Shown: piece by piece, positions 1 through 9,271 of the stretch
Numbering within the stretch: position 1 is the stretch's first letter
How the letters are laid out: each line of letters opens with the position of its first letter
Source: Tropicimonas sp. IMCC34011
Lineage (GTDB): Bacteria > Pseudomonadota > Alphaproteobacteria > Rhodobacterales > Rhodobacteraceae
Assembly: GCF_003390865.1 (NCBI RefSeq)
Contig: NZ_QMEJ01000001.1
Location: forward strand, 124,001 to 188,000
DNA length: 64,000 bases
Direction of reading: 5' to 3'
Made by a program: the position numbers and the translations under genes
Notes under the pieces: generated by a model
Told to the model about the DNA's origin: nothing
Databases searched by the model: none
The model's input: the letters and a program-made list of their open reading frames with translations, nothing else

Positions 1-9
1 ATGCCGCGA

Positions 10-1413
10 TCAGCAGCTGTAGTACATCTTGAATTCGACCGGGTGCGGCGTGTGCTCGAACTGGTAGATCTCTTCCCACTTGAGCGCCATGTAGCCGGCG
101 ATCTGGTCTTCGGTGAAGACGTCGCCCTGGGTGAGGAAGCCCATGTCGGCCTCCAGTTCCTCGAGCGCTTCGCGCAGCGACGCGCAGACCGTCGGGATGC
201 CGGCGAGTTCTTCGGCGGGCAGGTCGTAGAGGTCCTTGTCCATCGCTTCGCCCGGGTGGATCTTGTTCTTGATCCCGTCGAGGCCGGCCAGAAGCAGGGC
301 CGAGAAGCAGAGGTAGGGGTTCGCAGCCGGGTCGGGGAAGCGGGCTTCGACGCGCTTGGCCTTCGGGCTTTCCGCCCACGGGATCCGCACGCAGCCGGAC
401 CGGTTCCGGGCGGAGTAGGCGCGCAGGACCGGCGCCTCGAAGCCCGGGATCAGGCGCTTGTAGGAGTTCGTGGTCGGGTTGGTGAAAGCGTTCAGGGCCT
501 TGGCGTGCTTCAGGATGCCGCCGATGTACCACAGGGCCTCGTCGGACAGGTCGGCATACTTGTCGCCGGCGAAGAGCGGCGCGCCGTCCTTCCAGATCGA
601 CATGTTGACGTGCATCCCGGTGCCGTTGTCGCCGGAGATCGGCTTCGGCATGAACGTCGCGGACTTGCCGTAGGCATGGGCGACGTTGTGGATGATGTAC
701 TTGTACTTCTGGATCTCGTCGGCCTGCTTGGTCAGCGTGCCGAAGATGAGGCCCAGCTCGTGCTGACAGGACGCCACCTCGTGGTGGTGCTTGTCGACCT
801 TCATGCCGATGCGCTTCATCGTGGACAGCATCTCGGAGCGGAGGTCCACCGCGTCATCCACCGGGTTCACCGGGAAGTAGCCGCCCTTGATGCCGGGCCG
901 ATGGCCCATGTTGCCCATCTCGAACTCGGTATCCGTGTTCCAGGAGCCGTCGGCCGCGTCGACCTCGTAGGACACCTTGTTCATGCCGACCTGGAACCGG
1001 ACATTGTCGAACAGGAAGAACTCGGCCTCGGGGCCGAAGAACGCCTGGTCGCCGATGCCGCTCTCGCGCAGGTACGCCTCGGCGCGCTCCGCGGTGCCGC
1101 GCGGGTCGCGGTCGTAGACTTCGCCGGTGTCGGGCTCGACCACGGTGCAGTGCAGGCACAGGGTCTTCTCGGCGTAGAACGGGTCGATGTAGCCGCTGTC
1201 GAGGCTGGGCATCAGCTTCATGTCGGACTGGTCGATCGACTTCCAGCCGGCGATCGAGGAGCCGTCGAACATGAAACCTTCCTCGAGGAAGTCTTCGTCG
1301 ACCTGGTCGGACATCACCGTGACGTGCTGCAGCTTGCCGCGCGGGTCGGTGAAGCGGATATCGACGTACTCGACGTCCTCATCCTTGATTCGCTTGAGAA
1401 CTTCGTTGGTCAT
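10..1413 (-). CDS. glnA: Glutamine synthetase, type I
   Basis: Makes glutamine from glutamate, ammonia and ATP in the cytoplasm, the main ammonia-assimilation step. The 467-residue length is that of the dodecameric GSI-beta class. Recognisable are the N-terminal [10 protein letters not shown] and [10 protein letters not shown] segments, the catalytic [13 protein letters not shown] stretch and the NRSGCVRIP loop. A tyrosine near residue 396 in the DLYDLPAEE segment matches the adenylylation site of the enterobacterial enzyme, so control by GlnE is likely (inference). It lies 100 bp downstream of glnB on the same strand, the usual glnBA operon, so expression probably follows nitrogen status. 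Identification is secure. Confidence 0.98.
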   Translation of the reverse strand: MTNEVLKRIKDEDVEYVDIRFTDPRGKLQHVTVMSDQVDEDFLEEGFMFDGSSIAGWKSIDQSDMKLMPSLDSGYIDPFYAEKTLCLHCTVVEPDTGEVYDRDPRGTAERAEAYLRESGIGDQAFFGPEAEFFLFDNVRFQVGMNKVSYEVDAADGSWNTDTEFEMGNMGHRPGIKGGYFPVNPVDDAVDLRSEMLSTMKRIGMKVDKHHHEVASCQHELGLIFGTLTKQADEIQKYKYIIHNVAHAYGKSATFMPKPISGDNGTGMHVNMSIWKDGAPLFAGDKYADLSDEALWYIGGILKHAKALNAFTNPTTNSYKRLIPGFEAPVLRAYSARNRSGCVRIPWAESPKAKRVEARFPDPAANPYLCFSALLLAGLDGIKNKIHPGEAMDKDLYDLPAEELAGIPTVCASLREALEELEADMGFLTQGDVFTEDQIAGYMALKWEEIYQFEHTPHPVEFKMYYSC

Positions 1414-1513
1414 GGACCGTGTTTCCTTCCTTGATCGTGATCGCGTGTGGTGGGGGCCGCCGGAGCATGCGCTTCTCTACCTGCCCGCGCGGCGCGGGCG
1501 GTCGGGCCGCGGC

Positions 1514-1978
<465 letters not shown>

Positions 1979-1994
1979 TCAGGGCGCACGATAA

Positions 1995-3590
1995 ATGAGC
2001 AGTTTGGGAATTTACCAGATGCGCGATTGTCCGACATCCGCCCAGATGGGCGCCATCGAAACGAGCGCCGTGAAAGATGGCGTCACCACGGGAGCGGAAA
2101 TGATGCGGTGCGCCGGTCGCGCCTTGGCCAGGGCCGCGTTTGAGGCGTCCGGCGCGGAGCCGGGGGACCGCGCCCTGGTGCTCTGCGGGCCCGGAAACAA
2201 CGGCGGGGACGGCTATGTCGCGGCCATTGCCCTCCGCGAGGCGGGGCTCGACGTGCAGGTCTGTGCGCTCGGCGATCCGCGCAAGCTGGGTGGGGACGCG
2301 GCCCTTTTTGCCGAAGAATGGGGCGAGGCGATCGCTCCGCTCGATCCCGAGGCGCTGGGGCAGGGGCCGCGCCCCGTTCTGGTGATCGACGCCGTCTTCG
2401 GCACGGGCCTCTCCCGCCCGGTTCCGGATGTGCTTCCGAAGGCCTTCGCCGCGATCAGGTCCGCACCCGGGGAGGCGCCCCTCACGATCGTCGCCGCCGA
2501 CATCCCCTCCGGCATCCAGTCCTATACGGGCGCGCTTCTGGCGCCCGAAGCCGCCGCGGAAGTCCTCGCCGCGGACCTCACGATCGCCTTTCACGCCGCC
2601 AAGCCCGGCCATTTCCTCGGGCAGGGCCCGGCGGTCTGCGGCGCGCTCGAGATCGCCCCGATCGGCCTTGCGCAGGACGATCGCACACCGCCCCTGACCG
2701 AACCACACAAGGGCGACATCGTGCGTCTCATCGCGCCGGATGCGGCGGAGGCCGCGGACTGGCTGGCCGGGTGGGCCCGCCCGGAGCCCGGTGGCCACAA
2801 GTTCTCCCGCGGCCACGCCCTCGTTCTCGGCGGCGGTCCGGGCAAGGGCGGGGCGGCCCGCATGGCGGCGAGAGCGGCGCTGCGCACCGGCGCCGGCCTT
2901 GTCACGCTCGGGGTGCCGGCGGATGCGATCACCGAGAACGCCGCCCGCCTCGACGCGATCATGCTCTCGGTGATCGAGACCGCGGATGACCTTGGCGGCA
3001 TGCTGAAGGACCACCGGCTCTCCGCCCTCGTCCTCGGTCCCGGGCTGGGCATCGGGGAGCGCACGCGGGCCATGGTCCGCGTAAGCCTCGAGGCCAAGCG
3101 TGCCACGATCCTCGACGCGGATGCGCTGACCTCGTTCGCGGATCATCCCGAGGAGCTGTTCGACCTCCTCCACGAAGACGCGATTCTAACCCCGCACGAG
3201 GGCGAATTTTCCCGGCTCTTTCCCGATCTTGGCCTGAAGTCCCGCGACATGTCCAAGATCGACGCCGCACGACGCGCGGCGGACCGGGCGGGCTGCGTTA
3301 TCCTGCTGAAGGGGGCGGCCACGATCATCGCCTCACCGGGCGGCGCCGCGTCGCTGCATCCCGGCCTTTACGAGCGGGACACGCGCTGGCTCGCCACCGC
3401 CGGCGCAGGGGATACGCTCTGCGGCATTCTCGCAGGCCTCGCGGCCCATGCGCCGGAGGGACAGCTTCACGGCGCGGCCGAGTGCGCCACCTGGATCCAC
3501 GCCGAAGCTGCCCGCAGCTTCGGTCCGGGCCTCATCGCAGAGGACATACCGGACCGGATCCCCGACCTCTATCGCGCCCACGGCCTGTAG
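1995..3590 (+). CDS. nnrD: Bifunctional NAD(P)H-hydrate epimerase / ADP-dependent dehydratase
   Basis: Repairs damaged NAD(P)HX: an N-terminal YjeF_N epimerase domain (about residues 10-225, with LCGPGNNGGDGYVAA) is fused to a C-terminal ribokinase-like dehydratase (about 265-525, with ALVLGPGLG, LTPHEGEFSRL and the GAGDTLCGILAG nucleotide/catalytic loop). The 531-residue fused layout is like E. coli NnrD/YjeF. An alternative ATG at 2019 gives MRDCPTSAQMGAIE, closer to the usual family N-terminus, and leaves a longer leader after the TATAAT at 1974; either start is possible. It is divergent from glnB and convergent with the binding-protein gene. Confidence 0.95.
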   Translation: MSSLGIYQMRDCPTSAQMGAIETSAVKDGVTTGAEMMRCAGRALARAAFEASGAEPGDRALVLCGPGNNGGDGYVAAIALREAGLDVQVCALGDPRKLGGDAALFAEEWGEAIAPLDPEALGQGPRPVLVIDAVFGTGLSRPVPDVLPKAFAAIRSAPGEAPLTIVAADIPSGIQSYTGALLAPEAAAEVLAADLTIAFHAAKPGHFLGQGPAVCGALEIAPIGLAQDDRTPPLTEPHKGDIVRLIAPDAAEAADWLAGWARPEPGGHKFSRGHALVLGGGPGKGGAARMAARAALRTGAGLVTLGVPADAITENAARLDAIMLSVIETADDLGGMLKDHRLSALVLGPGLGIGERTRAMVRVSLEAKRATILDADALTSFADHPEELFDLLHEDAILTPHEGEFSRLFPDLGLKSRDMSKIDAARRAADRAGCVILLKGAATIIASPGGAASLHPGLYERDTRWLATAGAGDTLCGILAGLAAHAPEGQLHGAAECATWIHAEAARSFGPGLIAEDIPDRIPDLYRAHGL

Positions 3591-3668
3591 CGGCGGCGGG
3601 CGCGACCTGTTTCTCCACCTGACGGCCGAGGCCCGGGGCGTCCGTGGGCGCCACCGGGCTGGGAGCCG

Positions 3669-4679
3669 TCAGCCGTCGAAGTCGACGATCTCCATCAGGC
3701 GCACCGCCTCCGCGCGCAGGTCGGCGAGGTCCTGGAGGTTCGCATCGTCTGCTTCGAAGCTTCCCCAGCTCTTCACGGTCTCGGACTGGGAGACGTTCTC
3801 GTTCACGGGGTATTCGTTGTTGATCTCGGCGTAGAGCTCCTGGCCGTGCGCCGTGGCGAGGTACTCCATCAGCTGCAAGGCGTTTTCCCGGTTCGGAGCG
3901 GCCTTTGTCATCGCAACACCGGAGATGTTCACGTGGGTGCCGCCCTCCTCGAAGGTCGGAAAGACGAGGCGGACCGCGTCGGCCCAGGCCTGCTGCTCGG
4001 GATCCGACTGCATCAGCGCCATGTAGTAGGTGTTCCCGAGGGAGATATCGCATTCGCCCTCGCTGATCGCCTTGACCTGCGCCCGGTCATTGCCCTGCGG
4101 ACGGCGCGCGAGGTTCGCCTTCAGACCGCGCAGCCAGTCTTCGGTGAACTCGGCCCCGTGCTGCTCGATCATTCCTGCCGTCAGGGCGATGTTGTAGGGG
4201 TGAAGGCCGGAGCGGGTGCAGATGCGCCCCTCCCACTCGGGATCCGCCAGCGCCTCGTAGGTCGTGATCTCGCCGTCCGCCACACGCTCGCGGCTGGCAT
4301 AGACGGCCCGTGCGCGGGTGGTCAGGGCGAACCAGTCCCGGTCCGGATCGCGGTAGGCGGCCGGGATCGCCTCGTCGAGAACATCCGACTCAACCGGCTG
4401 CAGGACGCCCGCCTGCTTCAGCGCGTCCAGTCGCCCGATATCGACGGTAAAGGCGAGATCGGCGGGGGAGCGCGCCCCTTCGGCGCGCAGGCGTTCCTCG
4501 ATTCCGGTGTCGATGTAGACCGAGTTGACCTCGATCCCCGTCTCCTCGGTGAAGGTCTCGAAGATCGGGTCGATCAGCTCTGGCTGACGGTTCGAGTAGA
4601 CGTTCACCTCCTCGGCCATCGCCGGCAGCGCGGCACTGCCGATGAGGATCGCGGCGATGGAAATGCGAATGTCGGTCAT
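3669..4679 (-). CDS. Periplasmic iron(III) ABC-transporter binding protein (FbpA/FutA type)
   Basis: 336 residues from the ATG ending at 4679. It begins with a signal peptide (hydrophobic core ISIAAILIGSAALPA, cleavage likely after AMA) and continues EEVNVYSNRQPELI, the standard opening of mature ferric-iron binding proteins. The paired tyrosines in GNTYYM match the iron-ligand tyrosines of FbpA. Expected to capture Fe3+ in the periplasm and hand it to an ABC permease. No permease or ATPase gene lies next to it, so it is an orphan here. A longer upstream start would put charged residues before the signal peptide and was rejected. An inverted repeat lies 64-80 bp upstream of the start. Confidence 0.9.
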   Translation of the reverse strand: MTDIRISIAAILIGSAALPAMAEEVNVYSNRQPELIDPIFETFTEETGIEVNSVYIDTGIEERLRAEGARSPADLAFTVDIGRLDALKQAGVLQPVESDVLDEAIPAAYRDPDRDWFALTTRARAVYASRERVADGEITTYEALADPEWEGRICTRSGLHPYNIALTAGMIEQHGAEFTEDWLRGLKANLARRPQGNDRAQVKAISEGECDISLGNTYYMALMQSDPEQQAWADAVRLVFPTFEEGGTHVNISGVAMTKAAPNRENALQLMEYLATAHGQELYAEINNEYPVNENVSQSETVKSWGSFEADDANLQDLADLRAEAVRLMEIVDFDG

Positions 4680-4742
4680 GGGGAGCTCCTTGTCCTGGTC
4701 CGGGCAATGGATGGCAAAGCGAGCGGCCCGGGGCAAGTATTT

Positions 4743-4759
4743 CCGATAATTTTAATCGG
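4743..4759. promoter_or_regulatory. AT-rich inverted repeat upstream of the iron-binding protein gene
   Basis: CCGAT and ATCGG half-sites surround an AT core (CCGATAATTTTAATCGG), with 7 of 8 paired positions matching per arm. It overlaps the mazG stop codon and lies 64-80 bp upstream of the iron-binding protein start. It stands out as an AT island in GC-rich DNA. It may be an iron-responsive operator or part of the promoter; no known consensus is asserted. Confidence 0.4.
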
Positions 4760-5561
4760 ACTTTTCGCGCGCCTTCACCTCAGCCCAGATGGCGTCCATC
4801 TCCAACAGGTCCGACTGCGCCGGGGCACGGCCGCGCGCACCGAGTTCGTCCTCCACCGCCGCGAAGCGGCGCTGGAACTTGGTATTCGTGCGCCTCAGCG
4901 CGGCTTCGGGATCGACGCCGAGCTTCCGGACGAGGTTCACCACGGCGAAAAGCAGGTCCCCGGCTTCGTCCTCGATCCTGTCCGCATCGCCGTCGCGGGC
5001 GACCTCGGCCAGCTCTCCGGCCTCCTCGACGATCTTGTCCAGAACACCGGCCTCGTCCGGCCAGTCGAAGCCCACGCGGGCGGCACGGTTCTGCAACTTG
5101 AGGGCACGGCTGAGCGCCGGCAGGGCGATGGCAACGCCGTCGAGGACCCGCGTCTCGCCCCGCGCCCTGCGCTCATTCGCCTTCTGAACCTCCCAGGCCG
5201 CGTTCTGGGCCGCTTCGTCCGCGATCTGTTCGGTGCCGAAGACATGCGGGTGCCGCAGGATCATCTTCTCGGCCGCGATCCGGGCGATATCGCCGAAGTC
5301 GAACCGCTCTTCCTCGCGCCCCATCTGGGCGAAGTAGACGACCTGCAGGAGAAGGTCCCCCAGTTCCCCCGGCACCTCGTTCCACGCCGACCGCGCAATC
5401 GCATCGGCCACCTCGTAGGCCTCTTCGATCGTGTAGGGCGCGATGGTCGACCAGGTCTGCTCCAGGTCCCACGGACAGCCGTCCGCAGGATCGCGGAGCG
5501 CAGCCATCACGGCGAGGAGACGCGGAAGGGGCTCGGCGGGGAGGGTGTCGGGATCGATCAT
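4752..5561 (-). CDS. mazG: Nucleoside triphosphate pyrophosphohydrolase MazG
   Basis: 269 residues with the two tandem MazG repeats of the E. coli-type enzyme. The first repeat carries LRDPADGCPWDLEQTW and EEAYEVADAI, the second EEAGELAEVARDGDADRIEDEAGDLL. The paired acidic EExxE/ExxD motifs that bind Mg are present in both. It hydrolyses (d)NTPs to monophosphates and pyrophosphate, for house-cleaning or (p)ppGpp-linked roles. It ends just before the iron-binding protein gene on the same strand and is divergent from ccmF. Confidence 0.96.
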   Translation of the reverse strand: MIDPDTLPAEPLPRLLAVMAALRDPADGCPWDLEQTWSTIAPYTIEEAYEVADAIARSAWNEVPGELGDLLLQVVYFAQMGREEERFDFGDIARIAAEKMILRHPHVFGTEQIADEAAQNAAWEVQKANERRARGETRVLDGVAIALPALSRALKLQNRAARVGFDWPDEAGVLDKIVEEAGELAEVARDGDADRIEDEAGDLLFAVVNLVRKLGVDPEAALRRTNTKFQRRFAAVEDELGARGRAPAQSDLLEMDAIWAEVKAREKSD

Positions 5562-5828
5562 GGCGCAGGAAGAGCCGTGGACGGCGCGGGCGTCAAGAGG
5601 GGGCAGGTGCGGTGCGGCCCGCGGTCAGCCCGCGGCGGACGCTCCCTCGTCCCTCCGCCGCGCGGCCACACGCTCCCCCCACGCGCCGGCCACTGGGAAG
5701 GACGATCCGGCCTCCGTAGGATCCCCAGCGCCATCTGGCCTGGGCCCCGCTCGCCCGCCGCGTCACGTGCGCGCAGCACGCGCTCGGGCGGCTTCCGCAT
5801 GGCGCGCGCGGCCTGTAGGCTGCGCCCC

Positions 5829-7802
5829 ATGATCACAGAGCTCGCCCATTTCGCCCTGATCCTCGCTGCCATCGCGGCAATCATTCAGATGATCGTTCCG
5901 ATGATCGGCGCCGCCAAGGGCTGGGCGGGGTGGATGGAGGCGGCCCGGCCGGCGGCATCGGCGCAGGTCCTGCTGACGGGCTTTGCCTTTGCCGCCCTGA
6001 TGCGGGCCTTCGTCGTGTCGGATTTCTCGCTCGCGGTGGTCGTCGCCAACAGCCATACCGACAAGCCGATGCTCTACAAGATCAGTGGCGTCTGGGGGAA
6101 CCACGAGGGCTCCCTGCTTCTCTGGGTGCTGATCCTCGCGCTCTTCGGGGCCACCGTCGCCTGGTTTGGACAGGGTTTGCGGACCTCGCTTCGGGCCCGG
6201 GTCCTCGCCGTTCAGGCCTCCGTGGGCGTCGCGTTCTACGGGCTGATCCTGCTGACCTCCAACCCGTTCGAGCGGCTCGCCGTGCCGCCGATGAACGGTC
6301 AGGATCTGAACCCGCTCCTGCAGGATCCCGGTCTCGCGTTCCATCCGCCCTTTCTCTACCTCGGCTATGTCGGGCTCTCGATGTCCTTCTCCTTCGCCGT
6401 CGCTGCGCTGATCGAAGGGCGGGTGGACGCCGCATGGGGCCGCTGGGTGCGCCCCTGGACGCTAGCCGCCTGGCTCTTCCTCACCGCGGGCATCGCCCTG
6501 GGATCCTGGTGGGCCTATTACGAGCTCGGCTGGGGCGGTTTCTGGTTCTGGGACCCGGTGGAGAACGCATCCTTCATGCCGTGGCTCATCGCCGGCGCGC
6601 TTCTGCATTCCGCCGCCGTCACCGAAAAGCGCGAGACGCTCAAGAGCTGGACCGTCCTTCTGGCCATCCTCGCCTTTGGCTTCTCGCTTCTCGGCACGTT
6701 CATCGTTCGCTCGGGCGTTCTGACCTCGGTCCACGCCTTTGCGACGGATCCGCTCCGGGGCAACGTGATCCTCGGGATCTTCACCTTCTTCGTCGGCGGG
6801 GCGCTGCTCCTCTATGCCATCCGTGCCCGCGAGATGACCGCCCGCAGCGCCTTCGCGACGCTGTCCCGGGAAAGCGCGCTCGTGGCGAACAACGTGCTGC
6901 TCGCCGTCGGCGCCTTTGTCGTGTTCGTCGGGACGCTCTGGCCGCTGGCCGCCGAGATGTTCTTCGGCCGCACGCTCTCCGTTGGCGCGCCGTTCTTCGA
7001 CGCCGCCTTCACCCCGTTCATGATCGTCCTTGCGCTCATCCTGCCGGTGGGCGCCGTGCTCCCCTGGAAGCGCGCCACGGGAAAGTCCGTCCGGCCCCTG
7101 CGCATCGCAGCCGCCGCCGCATTCCTCGCCGCCGCGCTGGCCTGGACCCTCGGGACCGGCAAGCCGATCCTCGCGCCGCTCGGCGTCGGCCTCGCGGTCT
7201 GGGTGATCGCCGGCGCCGCGGTCGATCTGGCGCAGCGGACCGGTCGCGGGTCATTCGCCGAGCGCGCCGGCCGCCTCCGTCGCCTGCCCGGCGCGGATTG
7301 GGGGCGCAGCGTCGCCCATGCCGGCTTCGGCGTCACCATCCTCGGCATCTCCGCGCTCCTGGGCTGGCAGGTGGAGGACATCCGCGTCGCGGCGGTTGGC
7401 GAGCGATTCGAGGTCGCGGGCTACGGCGTGACCCTCGCCGATGTCACCCAAGGCCGCGGCCCCAACTACACGACCACGATGGCGGATATGCGCGTCGACA
7501 AGGGGGGCCGCGTGATCGCCCGCCTGCACCCGGAGCGCCGCGTCTATCCCGTCGCCGGAATGCCGACCACGGAAGCCGCCATCCGGAGTGGCGTCCTGCG
7601 GGACCTCTACCTCGTGATCGGCGCACAGCAGGACAGCGGCGACTGGGCCGTCCGCACCTACATCAAGCCGTTCGCCAGCTGGATCTGGGCGGGCGCCATC
7701 ATCATGTCGATCGGCGGCGCGATGTCGCTCGGGGACCGCCGCCTGCGCCTCGCGGCGATCCGGCGCAAGGCCGCGCCAGCCTCCGGAGTGCCCGCGGAAT
7801 GA
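5829..7802 (+). CDS. ccmF: Cytochrome c heme lyase subunit CcmF
   Basis: A polytopic inner-membrane protein of System I cytochrome c maturation. It receives heme from CcmE and, with CcmH, ligates it to apocytochrome c in the periplasm. 657 residues from ATG 5829 (MITELAHFALIL); an open frame runs far upstream but lacks family sequence. The tryptophan-rich WWD motif is clear (WGGFWFWDPVENASFMPW, near residues 235-255), followed by many membrane spans and a periplasmic domain before the last span. Its stop overlaps the ccmH start (ATGA), so the two are translationally coupled. ccmE is not next to it. Confidence 0.97.
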   Translation: MITELAHFALILAAIAAIIQMIVPMIGAAKGWAGWMEAARPAASAQVLLTGFAFAALMRAFVVSDFSLAVVVANSHTDKPMLYKISGVWGNHEGSLLLWVLILALFGATVAWFGQGLRTSLRARVLAVQASVGVAFYGLILLTSNPFERLAVPPMNGQDLNPLLQDPGLAFHPPFLYLGYVGLSMSFSFAVAALIEGRVDAAWGRWVRPWTLAAWLFLTAGIALGSWWAYYELGWGGFWFWDPVENASFMPWLIAGALLHSAAVTEKRETLKSWTVLLAILAFGFSLLGTFIVRSGVLTSVHAFATDPLRGNVILGIFTFFVGGALLLYAIRAREMTARSAFATLSRESALVANNVLLAVGAFVVFVGTLWPLAAEMFFGRTLSVGAPFFDAAFTPFMIVLALILPVGAVLPWKRATGKSVRPLRIAAAAAFLAAALAWTLGTGKPILAPLGVGLAVWVIAGAAVDLAQRTGRGSFAERAGRLRRLPGADWGRSVAHAGFGVTILGISALLGWQVEDIRVAAVGERFEVAGYGVTLADVTQGRGPNYTTTMADMRVDKGGRVIARLHPERRVYPVAGMPTTEAAIRSGVLRDLYLVIGAQQDSGDWAVRTYIKPFASWIWAGAIIMSIGGAMSLGDRRLRLAAIRRKAAPASGVPAE

Positions 7803-8272
7803 GACACATCTTCGCCGCTCTCCTGATCGCGCTCGCAGCGCTTCCCGCCCTCGCCGTCACGCCGGACGAGATGCTGGAGGATCCCGCCCTCGAGGCCCGC
7901 GCGCGCGACCTCTCGACCGGGATCCGCTGCCTCGTCTGCCGCTCCGAGAGCATTGACGAGAGCAATGCGGATCTCGCCCGCGACCTGCGCGTCCTCGTCC
8001 GCGAGCGCATCCTCGCAGGCGACACCGACGAGGAGATCGAGGCCTATCTCGTGTCCCGGTACGGCGAATACGTGCTTCTGCGCCCGGACACCTCGGGGGC
8101 GAATCTCCTTCTCTGGGCCGCTGGACCGCTGGCGCTCCTCGCAGGGCTCGGCGTCTCGGTGTTCTACATCCGCCGCCAGCGCAGCTACGACGGGGCCGGT
8201 GCCACCCATTTCAGTGCAGCCGAGCGCCGCCGTCTCGACGAGCTGACGGAGGGCGAGCAGGGCCGGCACTGA
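7799..8272 (+). CDS. ccmH: Cytochrome c maturation protein CcmH (CycL type)
   Basis: 157 residues: a signal peptide (LLIALAALPALA), a periplasmic thioredoxin-like CcmH domain, then one C-terminal membrane span (LLLWAAGPLALLAGLGVSVFYI). It keeps the apocytochrome heme-binding cysteines reduced and acts with CcmF. The redox pair is present as RCLVCR; the family usually shows RCxxCQ, so the residue after the second cysteine is unusual. The flanking SIDESNADLARDLRVLVRE and SRYGEYVLLRP blocks are canonical. It starts inside the ccmF stop. Confidence 0.95.
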   Translation: MRHIFAALLIALAALPALAVTPDEMLEDPALEARARDLSTGIRCLVCRSESIDESNADLARDLRVLVRERILAGDTDEEIEAYLVSRYGEYVLLRPDTSGANLLLWAAGPLALLAGLGVSVFYIRRQRSYDGAGATHFSAAERRRLDELTEGEQGRH

Positions 8273-8358
8273 CGCAGTGTCACGGCTCGCGCTCCCTTCC
8301 CCTCGAAGCTGCCCTCGGACATCCTCTCCGGCGCAGAAGTCATGCCGGGGAGGCCGCG

Positions 8359-9135
8359 ATGCAGTACGAGACGATCACTTGGGAGCTGCGCGAGGACGTC
8401 GCCATCGTCACCCTCGACCGGCCGGACGTCATGAACGCGCTCGACAGCCGGATGCGGACGGAAATCACCCATGCGGCGACGCGCGCGCCGGACGAGGCGC
8501 GGGCGCTCGTCCTGACGGGGCGCGGCCGGGCCTTCTGCTCCGGGCAGGACCTCGTGCAGGGCGCCAAGCTGGACACGAGCGATCTCGAGAGCGTTCTGAG
8601 GGACGAGTACGAGCCGATGATCCTCGGCCTCGCGAATTGTTCGATCCCGACCATCGCCGCAGTCAATGGCGCTGCGGCCGGGGCAGGGGCCAACCTGGCG
8701 CTCGCGGCGGACATCGTCATCGCCTCGGAGACGGCGAGCTTCACGCAGGCCTTCTCGCGGATCGGTCTCATGCCCGATGCCGGCGGCACCTACTGGCTGC
8801 CGCGCCAGATCGGGTTTGCGCGGGCCATGGGCGCCGCGCTTTTGGCCGAGCCTGTCCCTGCCGCCCTCGCGGCCGAGTGGGGCATGATCTGGGAGGCGGT
8901 TCCGGAGGAGAGCTTCGCCGAGTGCTGGTGGTCCCGGGCCCGGCAGCTCGCAACAGGCCCGACGGCCGCCTACCGGACGATCAAGACCGCGTTCCGGGAC
9001 GGCCTCGCCAATGACCTGCCGGCTCAGCTTGCCGTCGAAGCGCGCCTTCAGGGCGAATGCGGCCGAACCCGAGATTTCCGCGAAGGCGTCATGGCCTTCC
9101 TGGAGAAGCGTCCCGCCGCGTTCGAGGGCCGCTAA
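8359..9135 (+). CDS. Enoyl-CoA hydratase/isomerase family protein
   Basis: 258-residue crotonase-fold enzyme. It has the family opening (VAIVTLDRPDVMNALD), the first oxyanion-hole segment (GRAFCSGQDL) and the second (GAAAGAGANLALAADIVIAS). The position of the first catalytic Glu of canonical hydratases is not clearly conserved, and the sequence looks closer to PaaG/PaaB-like isomerases of phenylacetate metabolism than to bulk beta-oxidation hydratases. The exact substrate cannot be told. It follows ccmH by 86 bp, a neighbourhood common in this family. It ends before a strong terminator shared with gltA. Confidence 0.88.
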   Translation: MQYETITWELREDVAIVTLDRPDVMNALDSRMRTEITHAATRAPDEARALVLTGRGRAFCSGQDLVQGAKLDTSDLESVLRDEYEPMILGLANCSIPTIAAVNGAAAGAGANLALAADIVIASETASFTQAFSRIGLMPDAGGTYWLPRQIGFARAMGAALLAEPVPAALAAEWGMIWEAVPEESFAECWWSRARQLATGPTAAYRTIKTAFRDGLANDLPAQLAVEARLQGECGRTRDFREGVMAFLEKRPAAFEGR

Positions 9136-9213
9136 TAGTTGATCCTGCCGGCAGCGACCCCGGCGAAAGCGACGCTCCGACGAGGCAGTACATCGTCTCA
9201 AAACCCTGAAATG

Positions 9214-9244
9214 AAAAAGGCCCCGCCAACAGGCGGGGCCTTTT
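9214..9244. terminator. Bidirectional rho-independent terminator
   Basis: Perfect stem GGCCCCGCC / GGCGGGGCC with an AACA loop, flanked by an A-run on the left and a T-run on the right, so it works in both directions. It lies between the convergent enoyl-CoA hydratase and gltA genes. Confidence 0.93.
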
Positions 9245-9271
9245 CAACGGCAAATCGACGGGAAACCGCCC

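Noticed and set aside
1-1434. 477-codon open frame antisense to glnA
   Set aside because: It mirrors glnA codon positions in GC-rich DNA; no domain or start signal. Similar long antisense frames over gltA, typA, fumC, alaS, guaA and comEC were rejected for the same reason.
1483-1499. GCCCGC/GCGGGC hairpin in the glnB-glnA gap as an attenuator
   Set aside because: Only 6 bp with no T-run on either strand; common in GC-rich DNA.
3846-5828. Long plus-strand extension in frame with ccmF
   Set aside because: It runs antisense to the iron-binding protein and mazG genes and has no CcmF sequence; the real protein starts at 5829 with the family N-terminus.
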